Positions 48,717-56,147 of a DNA stretch of 56,702 nucleotides are shown here, piece after piece (position 1 is the stretch's first letter; each line of letters opens with the position of its first letter). The notes beneath the pieces were generated by a model. That model made no database searches. It worked only from the letters and a program-made list of their open reading frames with translations, and had not been told where the DNA came from. The DNA is taken from IMG/VR virus record IMGVR_UViG_3300035670_000255, positions 1 to 56,702 of that record; one strand, 5' to 3'. Both the position numbers and the translations under genes were made by a program. This DNA is from a virus.

Positions 48717-49457
48717 TTAAGCTTTTACGCTTTGCTTGAAGTTCTTTCTTATCGTCTTGAGCGCTTCCTCTTTAGAGAATGCCTTGAGTCTGCTGTTGGC
48801 CAATCTACGCTCATTGTAGTACTCCTGACGAGCACGAGCCTTCTCACCCTGAGGCACGCTAGAGCGGCGCTCAATAAGGTGGTAGTAGATGTACGCACGA
48901 AGAGCCTGTTCAGCGTACACGTGAATCGTGGGGCTTGCAGCCAATGCCTCGTCAGCGATGTACTCTAAGTAAACAGTCGACGTGCCTACATCTGAGGACA
49001 GCTCGAACCTGTTGTTCTGAGAGTCTACTCGATATTGACCAGAATAGTTACCGCCCCCGAGACCATACATACCTCCATTGGTGGTAGCATATACGTATTC
49101 CCTGAAAACATAGGAGTCGTAGTTCTGGTTAAAGTCATCATTGATAACAATAGGGGTTCCCGTAAGGTTAAAGTTCTTGTTTTCTCCGAATACATAGATA
49201 AGTCCATCGCTTCCAATCTTTCCGATTTTAGTGTAGTCAACGTAGTCAGCAGGAAAAGCAACAGTATTGGTCGACGGGTCAACGTTCAACGTAGTAGCCT
49301 TAATGCGCTTTAACACATCAAAACCCATCTCACGGATTCCACGCAAAGCAAAGTTCTTGACCATAACCTCAGACGCATTGTTTGCGTAGTCATCGTGGTC
49401 AATGGACAGCATAAAGTCAGTGATGACCTGCTCGAGCGATACGGTATCTTGTGCCAT
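48717..49457 (-). CDS. Head-to-tail adaptor (tail tubular A-like) protein
   Basis: 246 residues. Helical start, then TNTVAFPADYVDYTKIGKIG and, near the end, YYHLIERRSSVPQGEKARAR with a helical tail EYYNERRLANSRLKAF. This combination (beta-sheet middle with a D-Y-x-x-Y segment, then RARQEYYNE) is typical of ring adaptors below the portal in short-tailed phages. Stop and start of neighbours lie within two bases, indicating coupling with the nozzle gene. Confidence 0.68.
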   Translation of the reverse strand: MAQDTVSLEQVITDFMLSIDHDDYANNASEVMVKNFALRGIREMGFDVLKRIKATTLNVDPSTNTVAFPADYVDYTKIGKIGSDGLIYVFGENKNFNLTGTPIVINDDFNQNYDSYVFREYVYATTNGGMYGLGGGNYSGQYRVDSQNNRFELSSDVGTSTVYLEYIADEALAASPTIHVYAEQALRAYIYYHLIERRSSVPQGEKARARQEYYNERRLANSRLKAFSKEEALKTIRKNFKQSVKA

Positions 49458-50173
49458 TAAATACTAGGTTTTTGTTCGGCCTGAGCGTAGGCGTACACAT
49501 CTTGGTCTCTGAGGTTTACGCCAATCATCTTAGCCACCTCTACAACAAGCTCCGCAAAGTAATGCTCTGGAAGCTCAAAGTCAACGCTGTTCGCCGCGCT
49601 GTACACTTCCTTTCCCGCAACAACCGTATAGCCAAAGCGTGGCTGAGAGGCTGTTCTTGCTCCCGTAGAAGGGTTGAGGCCTTCTGGTTGCTTGTAGTAG
49701 CGAAGCTTAACTGACGCAATAGAAGTAGGGGCTACCTCAATCTGGTTGGTTAAAAGCGCAGCAGGGAACGAAGCAGTAGGGGCACTAAGGGTGCTACGCA
49801 ATACATTCTCCCAGTTCACCTCATCGTAAACAACTGGGACAGACTTCGATGGAGAAGTTGTGGTATTGATAGAAATAACACGAGCTAAATCGCTTGGCTT
49901 AGCGCCAATGCCAGAAGTCAACGAAACCGTTGCGCTCTTTGAGAAAACTGCCAAGTCTTCCTCAATCTGTTTCATCTTACCCTTGTCTTGCTTAGCATCA
50001 AGAGCTGAGTTGCGTAATCTTTTGGCTAGCGCAGTGCTGTCAAACAGATTATTAAAGATGTTCATCTGGGCTACGCCAGCAAAGTTGTTGAAGACGGCAG
50101 GCGTAATAAACCCTCTTTGGTCCTTATTGGCCAAGTCCTTGAGTGCTGAATATACGCGGTTTACACTTGCCAT
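49457..50173 (-). CDS. Head-tail connector/ring structural protein
   Basis: 238 residues from ATG 50173 (an earlier in-frame start at 50236 would read through the terminator and promoter). Begins VNRVYSALKDLANKDQRGFI and AGVAQMNIFNNLFD, the opening of a virion protein family in crAss-like and related phages. The body is strand-rich. Overlaps the adaptor start (TAATG). A role as a connector ring or stopper fits its place after capsid genes. Confidence 0.65.
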   Translation of the reverse strand: MASVNRVYSALKDLANKDQRGFITPAVFNNFAGVAQMNIFNNLFDSTALAKRLRNSALDAKQDKGKMKQIEEDLAVFSKSATVSLTSGIGAKPSDLARVISINTTTSPSKSVPVVYDEVNWENVLRSTLSAPTASFPAALLTNQIEVAPTSIASVKLRYYKQPEGLNPSTGARTASQPRFGYTVVAGKEVYSAANSVDFELPEHYFAELVVEVAKMIGVNLRDQDVYAYAQAEQKPSI

Positions 50174-50192
50174 TATTATTCTGAGTTTAATG

Positions 50193-50200
50193 CAAATATA
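50193..50200 (-). promoter_or_regulatory. -7 element TATATTTG upstream of connector gene
   Basis: TATATTTG on the minus strand, 20 bases before ATG 50173 and just behind a terminator hairpin. No -33 TTG; the terminator occupies that place. Confidence 0.5.
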
Positions 50201-50204
50201 AACC

Positions 50205-50231
50205 AAATAATAAGGGGGCCTAAGCCCCCTT
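50205..50231 (-). terminator. Terminator after capsid-associated gene 50253
   Basis: Minus strand: AAGGGGGC pairs with GCCCCCTT (50231-50224 with 50219-50212) across a four-base loop, followed by ATTATTT. Lies 22 bases behind the stop of the 50253 gene. Confidence 0.7.
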
Positions 50232-50252
50232 ACCAACCTAATCCATCCATTA

Positions 50253-51080
50253 TCACAGCTTACTCAATGTATCCTGCAATTCGTTGAACAAGATAGAACC
50301 TTTTTCGCTAAGACAAAAACGTGTCATAACTTCAATTGTATCCTGTCCCGCTGGAGTTGACACAATCAAACGACCGCTGTCAAACCAGTACATACCGTCT
50401 TCCTTATCCTTTAGGATTTGGTAATCAATAGCTTTCTTCACCGTAGCACGAGCCTTCACCGTAGGATTGTCAAACAGCGAAAGGAAGCGCTGTGGGTTAG
50501 CTTTAGCCTCCAACAGCAACTCACGCTTAATCTCTGCGTTCTTCTGGTTGGTGTCAATGCCCAAGTAGATAGCAACAGGAAGCAAGTCGTCAATAGACTT
50601 ATTGCGGACCATACCGATGGCATCGTGCGTAACAAATTCAATATCTACGTCAATCTGTGCCTTATGCTCGGTATTTACTTCTTCAAAAATTCCGCCACCA
50701 TTCCCGATATTTCCGGGGTGCAACTCTAAGAACTTCAACAATGTTGGATTCTGAGGTGGTACGTAAAGCATACCCTCTTCAAACACTACGTGCTTGCGAA
50801 CAGCTAGTGAGCTTTGCTCATCAGCAAAAACAGAAGGCTCATTCGGGCAATACCGAATCTGTCGGTTTGTATTAGTCTTAGGGTCGTAGATAACAGCCTC
50901 AGACTTAATTGTATAAATAATTCCACCGCCTTGAGGGATGTGAAAAATCTTACCCTTGAGCTGCTGCTCTTGGGGCTTGGCTTTTGGGAATTCGCGCTTT
51001 GGCGCTGGAGCAGCAACAACTTCTGCTGTCATATCTAACTCGAAAGAGTCAGCTGCTGGGTTTACACGTGGACGTGCCAT
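50253..51080 (-). CDS. Capsid-associated virion protein, 275 residues
   Basis: From ATG 51080. N-terminal ~45 residues basic and P/A-rich (PKREFPKAKPQEQQLKG), then a compact domain (FHIPQGGGIIYTIKSEAVIY, YVPPQNPTLLKFLELHPGN). C-terminal helical region with FCLSEKGSILFNELQ. Proteins of this type directly follow the major capsid gene in Bacteroidetes phages of this lineage, but their role is unclear; head decoration or a neck component is likely. It has its own -7 element and terminator, so it is made as a separate message. Confidence 0.6.
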   Translation of the reverse strand: MARPRVNPAADSFELDMTAEVVAAPAPKREFPKAKPQEQQLKGKIFHIPQGGGIIYTIKSEAVIYDPKTNTNRQIRYCPNEPSVFADEQSSLAVRKHVVFEEGMLYVPPQNPTLLKFLELHPGNIGNGGGIFEEVNTEHKAQIDVDIEFVTHDAIGMVRNKSIDDLLPVAIYLGIDTNQKNAEIKRELLLEAKANPQRFLSLFDNPTVKARATVKKAIDYQILKDKEDGMYWFDSGRLIVSTPAGQDTIEVMTRFCLSEKGSILFNELQDTLSKL

Positions 51081-51111
51081 AGTTAAAAGAATTTAATGTT
51101 ATTAAACATTG

Positions 51112-51119
51112 CAAATTTA
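51112..51119 (-). promoter_or_regulatory. -7 element TAAATTTG upstream of gene 50253
   Basis: TAAATTTG on the minus strand, 32 bases before ATG 51080 and 20 bases behind the capsid terminator. No -33 TTG at 19-21 bp. Confidence 0.5.
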
Positions 51120-51138
51120 TATGTTAAAACAATATAAT

Positions 51139-51160
51139 AAAAAAGGGGCCCGAAGGCCCC
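51139..51160 (-). terminator. Strong terminator after major capsid gene
   Basis: Minus strand GGGGCC-TTCG-GGCCCC (stable UUCG-type loop, 51160-51145) followed by TTTTTT. It ends the major capsid message 24 bases after its stop. Confidence 0.85.
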
Positions 51161-51183
51161 CACTTTATAACCTAACTCATTGA

Positions 51184-52602
51184 TTATGAGCGTAGGAGCA
51201 CGTGCTGGTTGGCTGCACGAGTTACAAGAGCGCACTCAGAACGGTAGTTGAACTGAAGAGCGTCAGTGTTGGTGTTGGTTACTCCAAGGATAGAACCCGT
51301 CATCCAGTGCTCCATCTCACGGCTGTAGCCGTTGGTAGCCTTGTAGTTGAGTTCCAAAGCAGGAGACTTATCACCAGTCTTCGGGTCAGCAATGCGTGAC
51401 AACGGAATCATTACGCCTTGGAAAGCACTTCCAGCCAACAACGTTGGGTCGTTGAGGAGCTTCCAGCTGTGCTTGTGGAAGGTGTAAGAACCGCGTACAA
51501 ACGAAGAGAAGCCAAGCTTCACCATATCGTCAGCATTAGCGAACTGTCCGAACTGAGTGGTAACACCAGCGGTGATGTTAGCAGCAGTAGACGTTCCGTT
51601 AGCAATCATATCGTCGATGGCGAGGTCTTGCAGACGGTTTACGTACATAGCGTACTCAGGCATAGCGCCTTGCTTGTCAAGAGCGGTGATGATAGCATCA
51701 AGCTCGTCAAGAGTAGCGATAGCAGCAGTAGTAGTAGAACCAGAGTTGGTAACGATACCACGGTTAGCAATAGCTGAGAAGTAGCCTTCTGAACCAGAGA
51801 TGCTACCAAGAGCAGTCAGGCCAGTGTTAGATACTTGCTCGCCGAGCAACATCATCATCTCACGCTTGTCGAGGAAGCGCTGACGAGTGTCGTTCTCAGA
51901 CTTGATGAACCAGCGGTAGTCGCCGTTGCCCAAGTTAACCCAGCCGATGTTGGTAGCTTGTGAACCAGTAACCTTGTATACTTCTTTGAGAATCATATAA
52001 GGGTTGGTACGCTTAACAACGTTTGACTCGAGGTAGCCAGTGTTCTGGTCAGTTCCCTGAGCGAACAAGTTACCTACGATTGGGAAGTTAGCAGCAGCAG
52101 CGGCAGCAGAAGCGCTCATACCTCCAGAAGTCAAAGCAACAGCAGTTGCAGCAGCAGTGGCAGTCTGAGAGTATTCACCAGCAGAAACAGCAGTGATGAT
52201 GAAGCGGTCTACACCACCAACCAAAATCACGTCGTTTACGCGGAGGTACTTCTGAGCAGCAGCCTTGGTAGCACCAGTAGCTGAAGTAGCAGCAGAGGCC
52301 ATATTCAATACGAAAGAAGTAGCGCCAGCAGCAACAGTTGCAGAAGGAGTAGCAACTTGAAGCTGGTGCAGACGAGTCTCCTCCCAGTATTGAACCTCAT
52401 CAGCAACACCATTAGCCTTTACAGCGCCAGTGAGTTGAAGGAAGCCAGTGATGCCTTGGTTGCCGTAGGTCTTCACAAGAAGGTCACGGTTGTCGGGCTT
52501 GTTTACCTCGTTGATGAAGTCACCAAGAGATACGTATTTGGTCGGGTCTAACCGACGGAAGCTGTTGGGAGAAAAATCCAACGGCGTATTGGTAGTTGAC
52601 AT
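51184..52602 (-). CDS. Major capsid protein
   Basis: 472 residues. Follows the scaffold-like gene and is ended by the strongest terminator in the window, as expected of the most abundant protein. The N-terminal arm and helix (YVSLGDFINEVNKPDNRDLL), a long A/T/S-rich insertion (about 80-170), and the later conserved-looking blocks KREMMMLLGEQVSNTG and YNYKATNGYSREMEH-like ending fit an HK97-fold capsid protein of Bacteroidetes phages. It would assemble into the icosahedral head. The A-rich insertion may form a surface-exposed domain. Confidence 0.82.
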   Translation of the reverse strand: MSTTNTPLDFSPNSFRRLDPTKYVSLGDFINEVNKPDNRDLLVKTYGNQGITGFLQLTGAVKANGVADEVQYWEETRLHQLQVATPSATVAAGATSFVLNMASAATSATGATKAAAQKYLRVNDVILVGGVDRFIITAVSAGEYSQTATAAATAVALTSGGMSASAAAAAANFPIVGNLFAQGTDQNTGYLESNVVKRTNPYMILKEVYKVTGSQATNIGWVNLGNGDYRWFIKSENDTRQRFLDKREMMMLLGEQVSNTGLTALGSISGSEGYFSAIANRGIVTNSGSTTTAAIATLDELDAIITALDKQGAMPEYAMYVNRLQDLAIDDMIANGTSTAANITAGVTTQFGQFANADDMVKLGFSSFVRGSYTFHKHSWKLLNDPTLLAGSAFQGVMIPLSRIADPKTGDKSPALELNYKATNGYSREMEHWMTGSILGVTNTNTDALQFNYRSECALVTRAANQHVLLRS

Positions 52603-52616
52603 ATTAAGTCGGGGTT

Positions 52617-53756
52617 TTAGATTTTGATTTTGAGACCGTTGTCACCGTACAGATAGTTGTAAATCTGTTGGGCAACATTGTCAGTACTTTGAGGGGTGGC
52701 GACGCGAGGAGATGAAACATCTATATTCGCAGCCTTATCAACGAGCTTTCGCTGTCCGTCACTCAGGCCCTGCGTGTAAACAGACTTGACAATTTCGTCA
52801 ATGTTGTCTAATACAGCTCTGTGCGCATTCAGCAACTCGAAGTTCCAGCGACCACCATCATCTACGTACTGGTCGAAGAACTGGTCTAACTGAGCATTCT
52901 TCTGCTTCAACTGACCCTTGTAGTCTTCTGTCAATCCGAAGTTAAACTCTTGTCCATTCAAATCGAATGTGAGGGCCTCAAGCTCATCTACTTCTTTGGA
53001 CATCGTGGAAATCCACTCTTGGTCAATCGGGCTTTCGATGTCAGCCTCCTGTCCTTCTTGCCTCACGGGTGCCTTGAAATTCTGACGTAGAGTTTCAATG
53101 CCCTGCTTAGCTTTTTCCGCATCAAGCTTCAATTGGATATTGGAAAGCCTTACTTCATCATCCGAGTAGATACTAGAGTCCAGTTTGTACTTAGCATCCA
53201 CCAAGAGTCCGATTTCTTCGGGCGATAGGCTCGGGTATTCAATTGTCATTTGCAATTTCACCGCATTCAGGTCGTCCATTTCAGACGGATTGATTGACTG
53301 ATACTTAAACCAGTCCAGCGGGTCCCGACCCGTCTCAGCAACGAAGTCGGCAATGACCTTTACCCTTTCGTCGATTGATGGGGTTTTTTGAGCTTCAATA
53401 AGTTGAGTCAGAGCATCAAGGTTGTCAACCGATACGCCGAGCCTTTCACTCACGTATTGGGCAACAGCTGCCTCGAACTCCGCCTCGCTCATCTCTGGCT
53501 CGGGTTCGTTATTAGTTAAAGAACTTTGAGTCTGTCCCGACTCAGGGTTTGCTTGCGGCTCAATGGTAGCTGTGGGCTCTGGTGTGGGCTCAACAGCTGC
53601 AGGTGCAGGTTCTGCTGCGGCTCCAGATAAGTCAATTACTTCTGCGCCTTGAGGAACTTCGAACGTTGGTTCGCTAAGCTGTGTTCCTTCGGGCACTTCT
53701 CCGCTAGTGACTTCAAAACCCATTGCTCCAAGAGCATCTTCAATTTCTTTTGACAT
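52617..53756 (-). CDS. Head scaffolding protein candidate
   Basis: 379 residues, strongly acidic. Residues ~40-90 are P/E/A-rich and probably disordered; the rest is helical with coiled-coil stretches. The C-terminal end is YLYGDNGLKIKI, a short basic tail that could touch the capsid protein, as in other scaffolds. Position directly before the major capsid gene and 14 bases from it supports scaffolding. No protease motif seen. Confidence 0.7.
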   Translation of the reverse strand: MSKEIEDALGAMGFEVTSGEVPEGTQLSEPTFEVPQGAEVIDLSGAAAEPAPAAVEPTPEPTATIEPQANPESGQTQSSLTNNEPEPEMSEAEFEAAVAQYVSERLGVSVDNLDALTQLIEAQKTPSIDERVKVIADFVAETGRDPLDWFKYQSINPSEMDDLNAVKLQMTIEYPSLSPEEIGLLVDAKYKLDSSIYSDDEVRLSNIQLKLDAEKAKQGIETLRQNFKAPVRQEGQEADIESPIDQEWISTMSKEVDELEALTFDLNGQEFNFGLTEDYKGQLKQKNAQLDQFFDQYVDDGGRWNFELLNAHRAVLDNIDEIVKSVYTQGLSDGQRKLVDKAANIDVSSPRVATPQSTDNVAQQIYNYLYGDNGLKIKI

Positions 53757-53781
53757 AGTATTAAATTTTGATTATACGTAG

Positions 53782-53789
53782 CAAAGTTA
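53782..53789 (-). promoter_or_regulatory. -7 element TAACTTTG for scaffold-capsid message
   Basis: TAACTTTG on the minus strand, 26 bases before ATG 53756, in a 75-bp gap. No TTG at -33. Likely the main promoter for scaffold and major capsid. Confidence 0.5.
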
Positions 53790-53831
53790 AATAAAATAAC
53801 CTATGCTATTTTCTAACCACTTAACGTGGCG

Positions 53832-54221
53832 TTACTTACGGAATCTTGCGACCTTAGAGGCAATCTTCTTTGGCTGCGAAACGAACTGTTTTCCTTTAGC
53901 TGTTCCTTCTCTTTTAGCCCTTGTAGTAGCAGCGTATTCTGCTGAAGATAAGGACTTTATGGCTTTTTCTGGTAGGTAGCGTTCACCTGTTTCGCCTGAT
54001 GGCTTACCACTCTTTGTACGCCAGTTTTGCTGGGTCCACTTTGACAGAGATGTCGAACGCTTGGGGCCAACGAAAGAGCCGCCTGCTTTCTTGTATTGCG
54101 AAACTGCTAATTGGGCTTTGCGGGCGCTCCACTCCCCAGAGTCCCCGCCCTTCGAGCCAGCCTTCACTCGGGAAACAATCCTCTTCCACAACTCCGGGTT
54201 CTTCTTTTTTGCTGTTGCCAT
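53832..54221 (-). CDS. DUF5872-like small basic protein
   Basis: 129 residues from ATG 54221 (an in-frame GTG precedes it). Basic, with KAQLAVSQYKKAGGSFVGPK, KWTQQNWRTKSGKPSGETGE and RYLPEKAIKSL, then a K/R-rich end. This W-R-T-K-S-G-K and R-Y-L-P pattern is that of DUF5872 proteins found in phages and giant viruses. Function unknown; DNA or capsid association is plausible by charge. Confidence 0.68.
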   Translation of the reverse strand: MATAKKKNPELWKRIVSRVKAGSKGGDSGEWSARKAQLAVSQYKKAGGSFVGPKRSTSLSKWTQQNWRTKSGKPSGETGERYLPEKAIKSLSSAEYAATTRAKREGTAKGKQFVSQPKKIASKVARFRK

Positions 54222-54224
54222 CAC

Positions 54225-54509
54225 CTACCATTTTACTTTGTCAGCCCAATAAGCTGCGCTCATCTTACCTTTAGCGATATTCTTTGCGTGGCGAGCCTTG
54301 AAGCTTGCACGCTTCTTTGCACGAGCTGGTGATGGGTTGCTCTCTGTTACAGTATCAGCACCCTTCTCTCCGAAACGTATAAGGCGAACCTTGTCTCCAA
54401 CCTTAGCTAGTACAATGTGAGACTTCTTAGGGTGTGATGGCGTTGCCTTTGCCTTGTTTACCCCTGCAAGTCCGTGCTTTTTTAGAAGATTTTTTACTCG
54501 ATTGTCCAT
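54225..54509 (-). CDS. Small basic protein, 94 residues
   Basis: ATG 54509. Begins DNRVKNLLKKHGLAGVNKAK and ends RASFKARHAKNIAKGKMSAA then YWADKVKW. The terminal R-H-x-K-N-I-x-K-G-K-x-S-A-A-Y-W pattern recurs in short phage proteins next to DUF5872 genes. Function unknown. Three bases separate it from the next gene. Confidence 0.6.
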   Translation of the reverse strand: MDNRVKNLLKKHGLAGVNKAKATPSHPKKSHIVLAKVGDKVRLIRFGEKGADTVTESNPSPARAKKRASFKARHAKNIAKGKMSAAYWADKVKW

Positions 54510-54511
54510 CA

Positions 54512-54877
54512 CTAAGGGTTCACTATAACAAACACTCCAAACGCGCTAATGAGGAAGGACACCAGGATGTCCGTCTTGGTCATTGCTTTGAACTTGGGCT
54601 TGACGAGGAGCTGTCGATTGAGTTCAGCAATGATTGAATCTTGCTTAGCCAACTCTTGGCTTGCTTGATGATACTGATGATATTTAAACTTGTAGGCTTC
54701 ATTGTATGCTTTTATTGTGGAGTCCATAGAAAGGTAGCGGTTGTTGATTGCAACCGCCTGACGCTTGGTCATCACAACGACAGTGTCGTTATTTTCTACT
54801 CGTTGAATCGGGTACGCCGATTGCGAGTACATCGAAATGCTGAGCAACAGACTCAGACTTAATAGCGACGATTTCAT
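54512..54877 (-). CDS. Secreted/membrane protein with signal sequence and C-terminal anchor
   Basis: 121 residues. N-terminal signal-like segment (LLSLSLLLSISMYSQS), a central helical region (QYHQASQELAKQDSIIAELN) and a C-terminal membrane segment (ILVSFLISAFGVFVIV). The layout resembles a spanin, but there is no lipobox cysteine. Its first 89 bases lie inside the previous gene in another frame. It could be an antiholin, an inner-membrane lysis factor or an envelope linker. Confidence 0.55.
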   Translation of the reverse strand: MKSSLLSLSLLLSISMYSQSAYPIQRVENNDTVVVMTKRQAVAINNRYLSMDSTIKAYNEAYKFKYHQYHQASQELAKQDSIIAELNRQLLVKPKFKAMTKTDILVSFLISAFGVFVIVNP

Positions 54878-55136
54878 ACTCCATATGCTTTACTTGTTGA
54901 ACAAGGCTTTCCTTCTCGTCCTTCAGAACTTCGATGGTTTCCTTCATCGTCTCGAACTTATGCTTGACGGCTTTGTTCACCTCCTCAGAGCGCTCCTTAA
55001 GGATTGCCATCTGCTCCTCGCCGTTCTTGATGAGCTCTTGCGTGTCGTCGTATGGTGCTTTCTTTGTTGTCTGCTCCATCCGAGCAACAGCTACTCCTGC
55101 GATGAAGGTTAAAAGAAGTAAGAAGTTGGTCTTCAT
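54789..55136 (-). CDS. Membrane-anchored coiled-coil protein, 115 residues
   Basis: One N-terminal hydrophobic segment (FLLLLTFIAGVAVA), then a long charged coiled coil (about 35-95: EEQMAILKERSEEVNKAVKH, EVLKDEKESLVQQVKHMEYE). Type II topology with a periplasmic coiled coil is like an i-spanin. It overlaps the next gene by 89 bases, as Rz and Rz1 genes do, but that partner lacks a lipoprotein signal. ATGA overlap with the gene before. Confidence 0.55.
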   Translation of the reverse strand: MKTNFLLLLTFIAGVAVARMEQTTKKAPYDDTQELIKNGEEQMAILKERSEEVNKAVKHKFETMKETIEVLKDEKESLVQQVKHMEYEIVAIKSESVAQHFDVLAIGVPDSTSRK

Positions 55137-55384
55137 TTTGTCATCTCTTTAAGAGTTAGTATGGCGCTAGCGTAGGCAAGTGCGCTGTCTCTCTTTCGCA
55201 GATGCAGGGCTAGTAGCTCTTTGTCGGCCTCTAGCTTTACTACACGAGTATTGCACTGCTCCAGTGATTCGTTCTTGTCTCCGCTTGAGCTCAGGTAAAG
55301 GTATGCAAGTGCACTAATGCACAAGAACATAAGACCCACGATAGGGTTCTTTACAAACTGTTCGTAGGATACGGGTAGCTTCAT
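55133..55384 (-). CDS. Small membrane protein with periplasmic helix, 83 residues
   Basis: Starts KLPVSYEQFVKNPIVGLMFL, a form that I associate with small proteins behind holins in Bacteroidetes phages. One membrane segment (about 15-32) then a charged helix with one cysteine. Joined by ATGA overlaps to the holin before it and the coiled-coil protein after it, so part of a lysis cluster. Confidence 0.55.
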   Translation of the reverse strand: MKLPVSYEQFVKNPIVGLMFLCISALAYLYLSSSGDKNESLEQCNTRVVKLEADKELLALHLRKRDSALAYASAILTLKEMTK

Positions 55385-55641
55385 TCTTTCTTCGCGAAGA
55401 TTTTACCTGCTTCGGCAATGCCTAGTGCACCAATGGTGATGATTACGAATGAATTGAAGATGGTGTCTTGGATGACGAGGGGTTGTCCGAGGATTCCGGT
55501 GATGATGTCGGCAGCGGCGAAGATGGCCATAACAGCGAATGACATAAAACCGATTACGGTCTTTTCGTTGTAGTCGTTGCTGTCCTTAAAGATATTGGCA
55601 AAGCCCATAAACTTGCTTTTTACGTAGGTGAAGAGTTTCAT
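55381..55641 (-). CDS. Holin candidate, two membrane segments
   Basis: 86 residues. Two hydrophobic segments, about 30-48 (VIGFMSFAVMAIFAAADIIT) and 60-78 (IFNSFVIITIGALGIAEAG), linked by a short loop, with a charged N-terminus and K-K-E end. Size and topology fit a class II holin that opens the inner membrane so that the M15 endolysin can reach the wall. Preceded by a terminator and a -7 element, so it has its own message. Confidence 0.65.
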   Translation of the reverse strand: MKLFTYVKSKFMGFANIFKDSNDYNEKTVIGFMSFAVMAIFAAADIITGILGQPLVIQDTIFNSFVIITIGALGIAEAGKIFAKKE

Positions 55642-55670
55642 CTGTTTAAGTGAATGGGTTTGAAGTGGTA

Positions 55671-55678
55671 CAAAGTTA
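55671..55678 (-). promoter_or_regulatory. -7 element TAACTTTG upstream of holin
   Basis: TAACTTTG on the minus strand, 30 bases before ATG 55641 and directly behind the HNH-gene terminator. No -33 TTG at 19-21 bp. Confidence 0.5.
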
Positions 55679-55681
55679 GAG

Positions 55682-55707
55682 CAAAAAGAAAAGCCCCAGA
55701 AGGGGCT
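55682..55707 (-). terminator. Terminator after HNH gene
   Basis: Minus strand AGCCCC (55707-55702), loop TTCT, GGGGCT (55697-55692), then TTTCTTTTTG. Starts five bases behind the HNH stop. Confidence 0.8.
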
Positions 55708-55711
55708 CGTC

Positions 55712-56146
55712 TTATAGTGAGTGTTGGTTCACGTTACCGACAAACTCAACGCCTATTGGTAGCTTGTGCTTTGCTCTCATATTGCGTAAGCGCTTTGTGG
55801 TAATACCTAATACATCAACAGCTTCAGATTGGCAGTAGAACATTCCGTTAATCTTGTAGAAGACATTACGAGATGTGTTCCTAGCCTGCTGATAGTTTGA
55901 TGCCCAGCGACAGTTGTCTTTGCTGTATCCCTTGTCGTTGTTTATTCGGTCAAGGGACATACCTTCTGGACGCTCACCCATATCCTCAAGGAACAGCTCA
56001 AAAGAATCCCAACGTGGGTCGTAGGATATACCTTTGTTGTAGTAGCTGTCAACACGATTGCAGGTCGTAGACTTGCATCTCTCACGCATCTTAAGCCAAC
56101 TCTTATAGATTGGAGTTTTTCTCGCTGAGTGTCCGTGTGACTTCAT
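55712..56146 (-). CDS. HNH homing endonuclease with C-terminal DNA-binding segment
   Basis: 144 residues from ATG 56146, two bases after the tail appendage stop. Core pattern of a common HNH homing family: YKSWLKMRERCKS, GISYDPRWDSFELFLEDMGE, SLDRINNDKGYSKDNCRWAS (aspartate-arginine and Asn ligands), then QARNTSRN. The end carries NGMFYCQSEAVDVLGITTKR, a helix-turn-helix-like segment that reads DNA. Third homing endonuclease of the window, and the second next to the tail appendage gene. Probably selfish. Confidence 0.85.
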   Translation of the reverse strand: MKSHGHSARKTPIYKSWLKMRERCKSTTCNRVDSYYNKGISYDPRWDSFELFLEDMGERPEGMSLDRINNDKGYSKDNCRWASNYQQARNTSRNVFYKINGMFYCQSEAVDVLGITTKRLRNMRAKHKLPIGVEFVGNVNQHSL

Positions 56147-56147
56147 A

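Noticed and set aside
54512-55136. Classic Rz/Rz1 spanin pair
   Set aside because: The nested downstream gene has a signal sequence but no lipobox cysteine, and a clear u-spanin exists at 31534.
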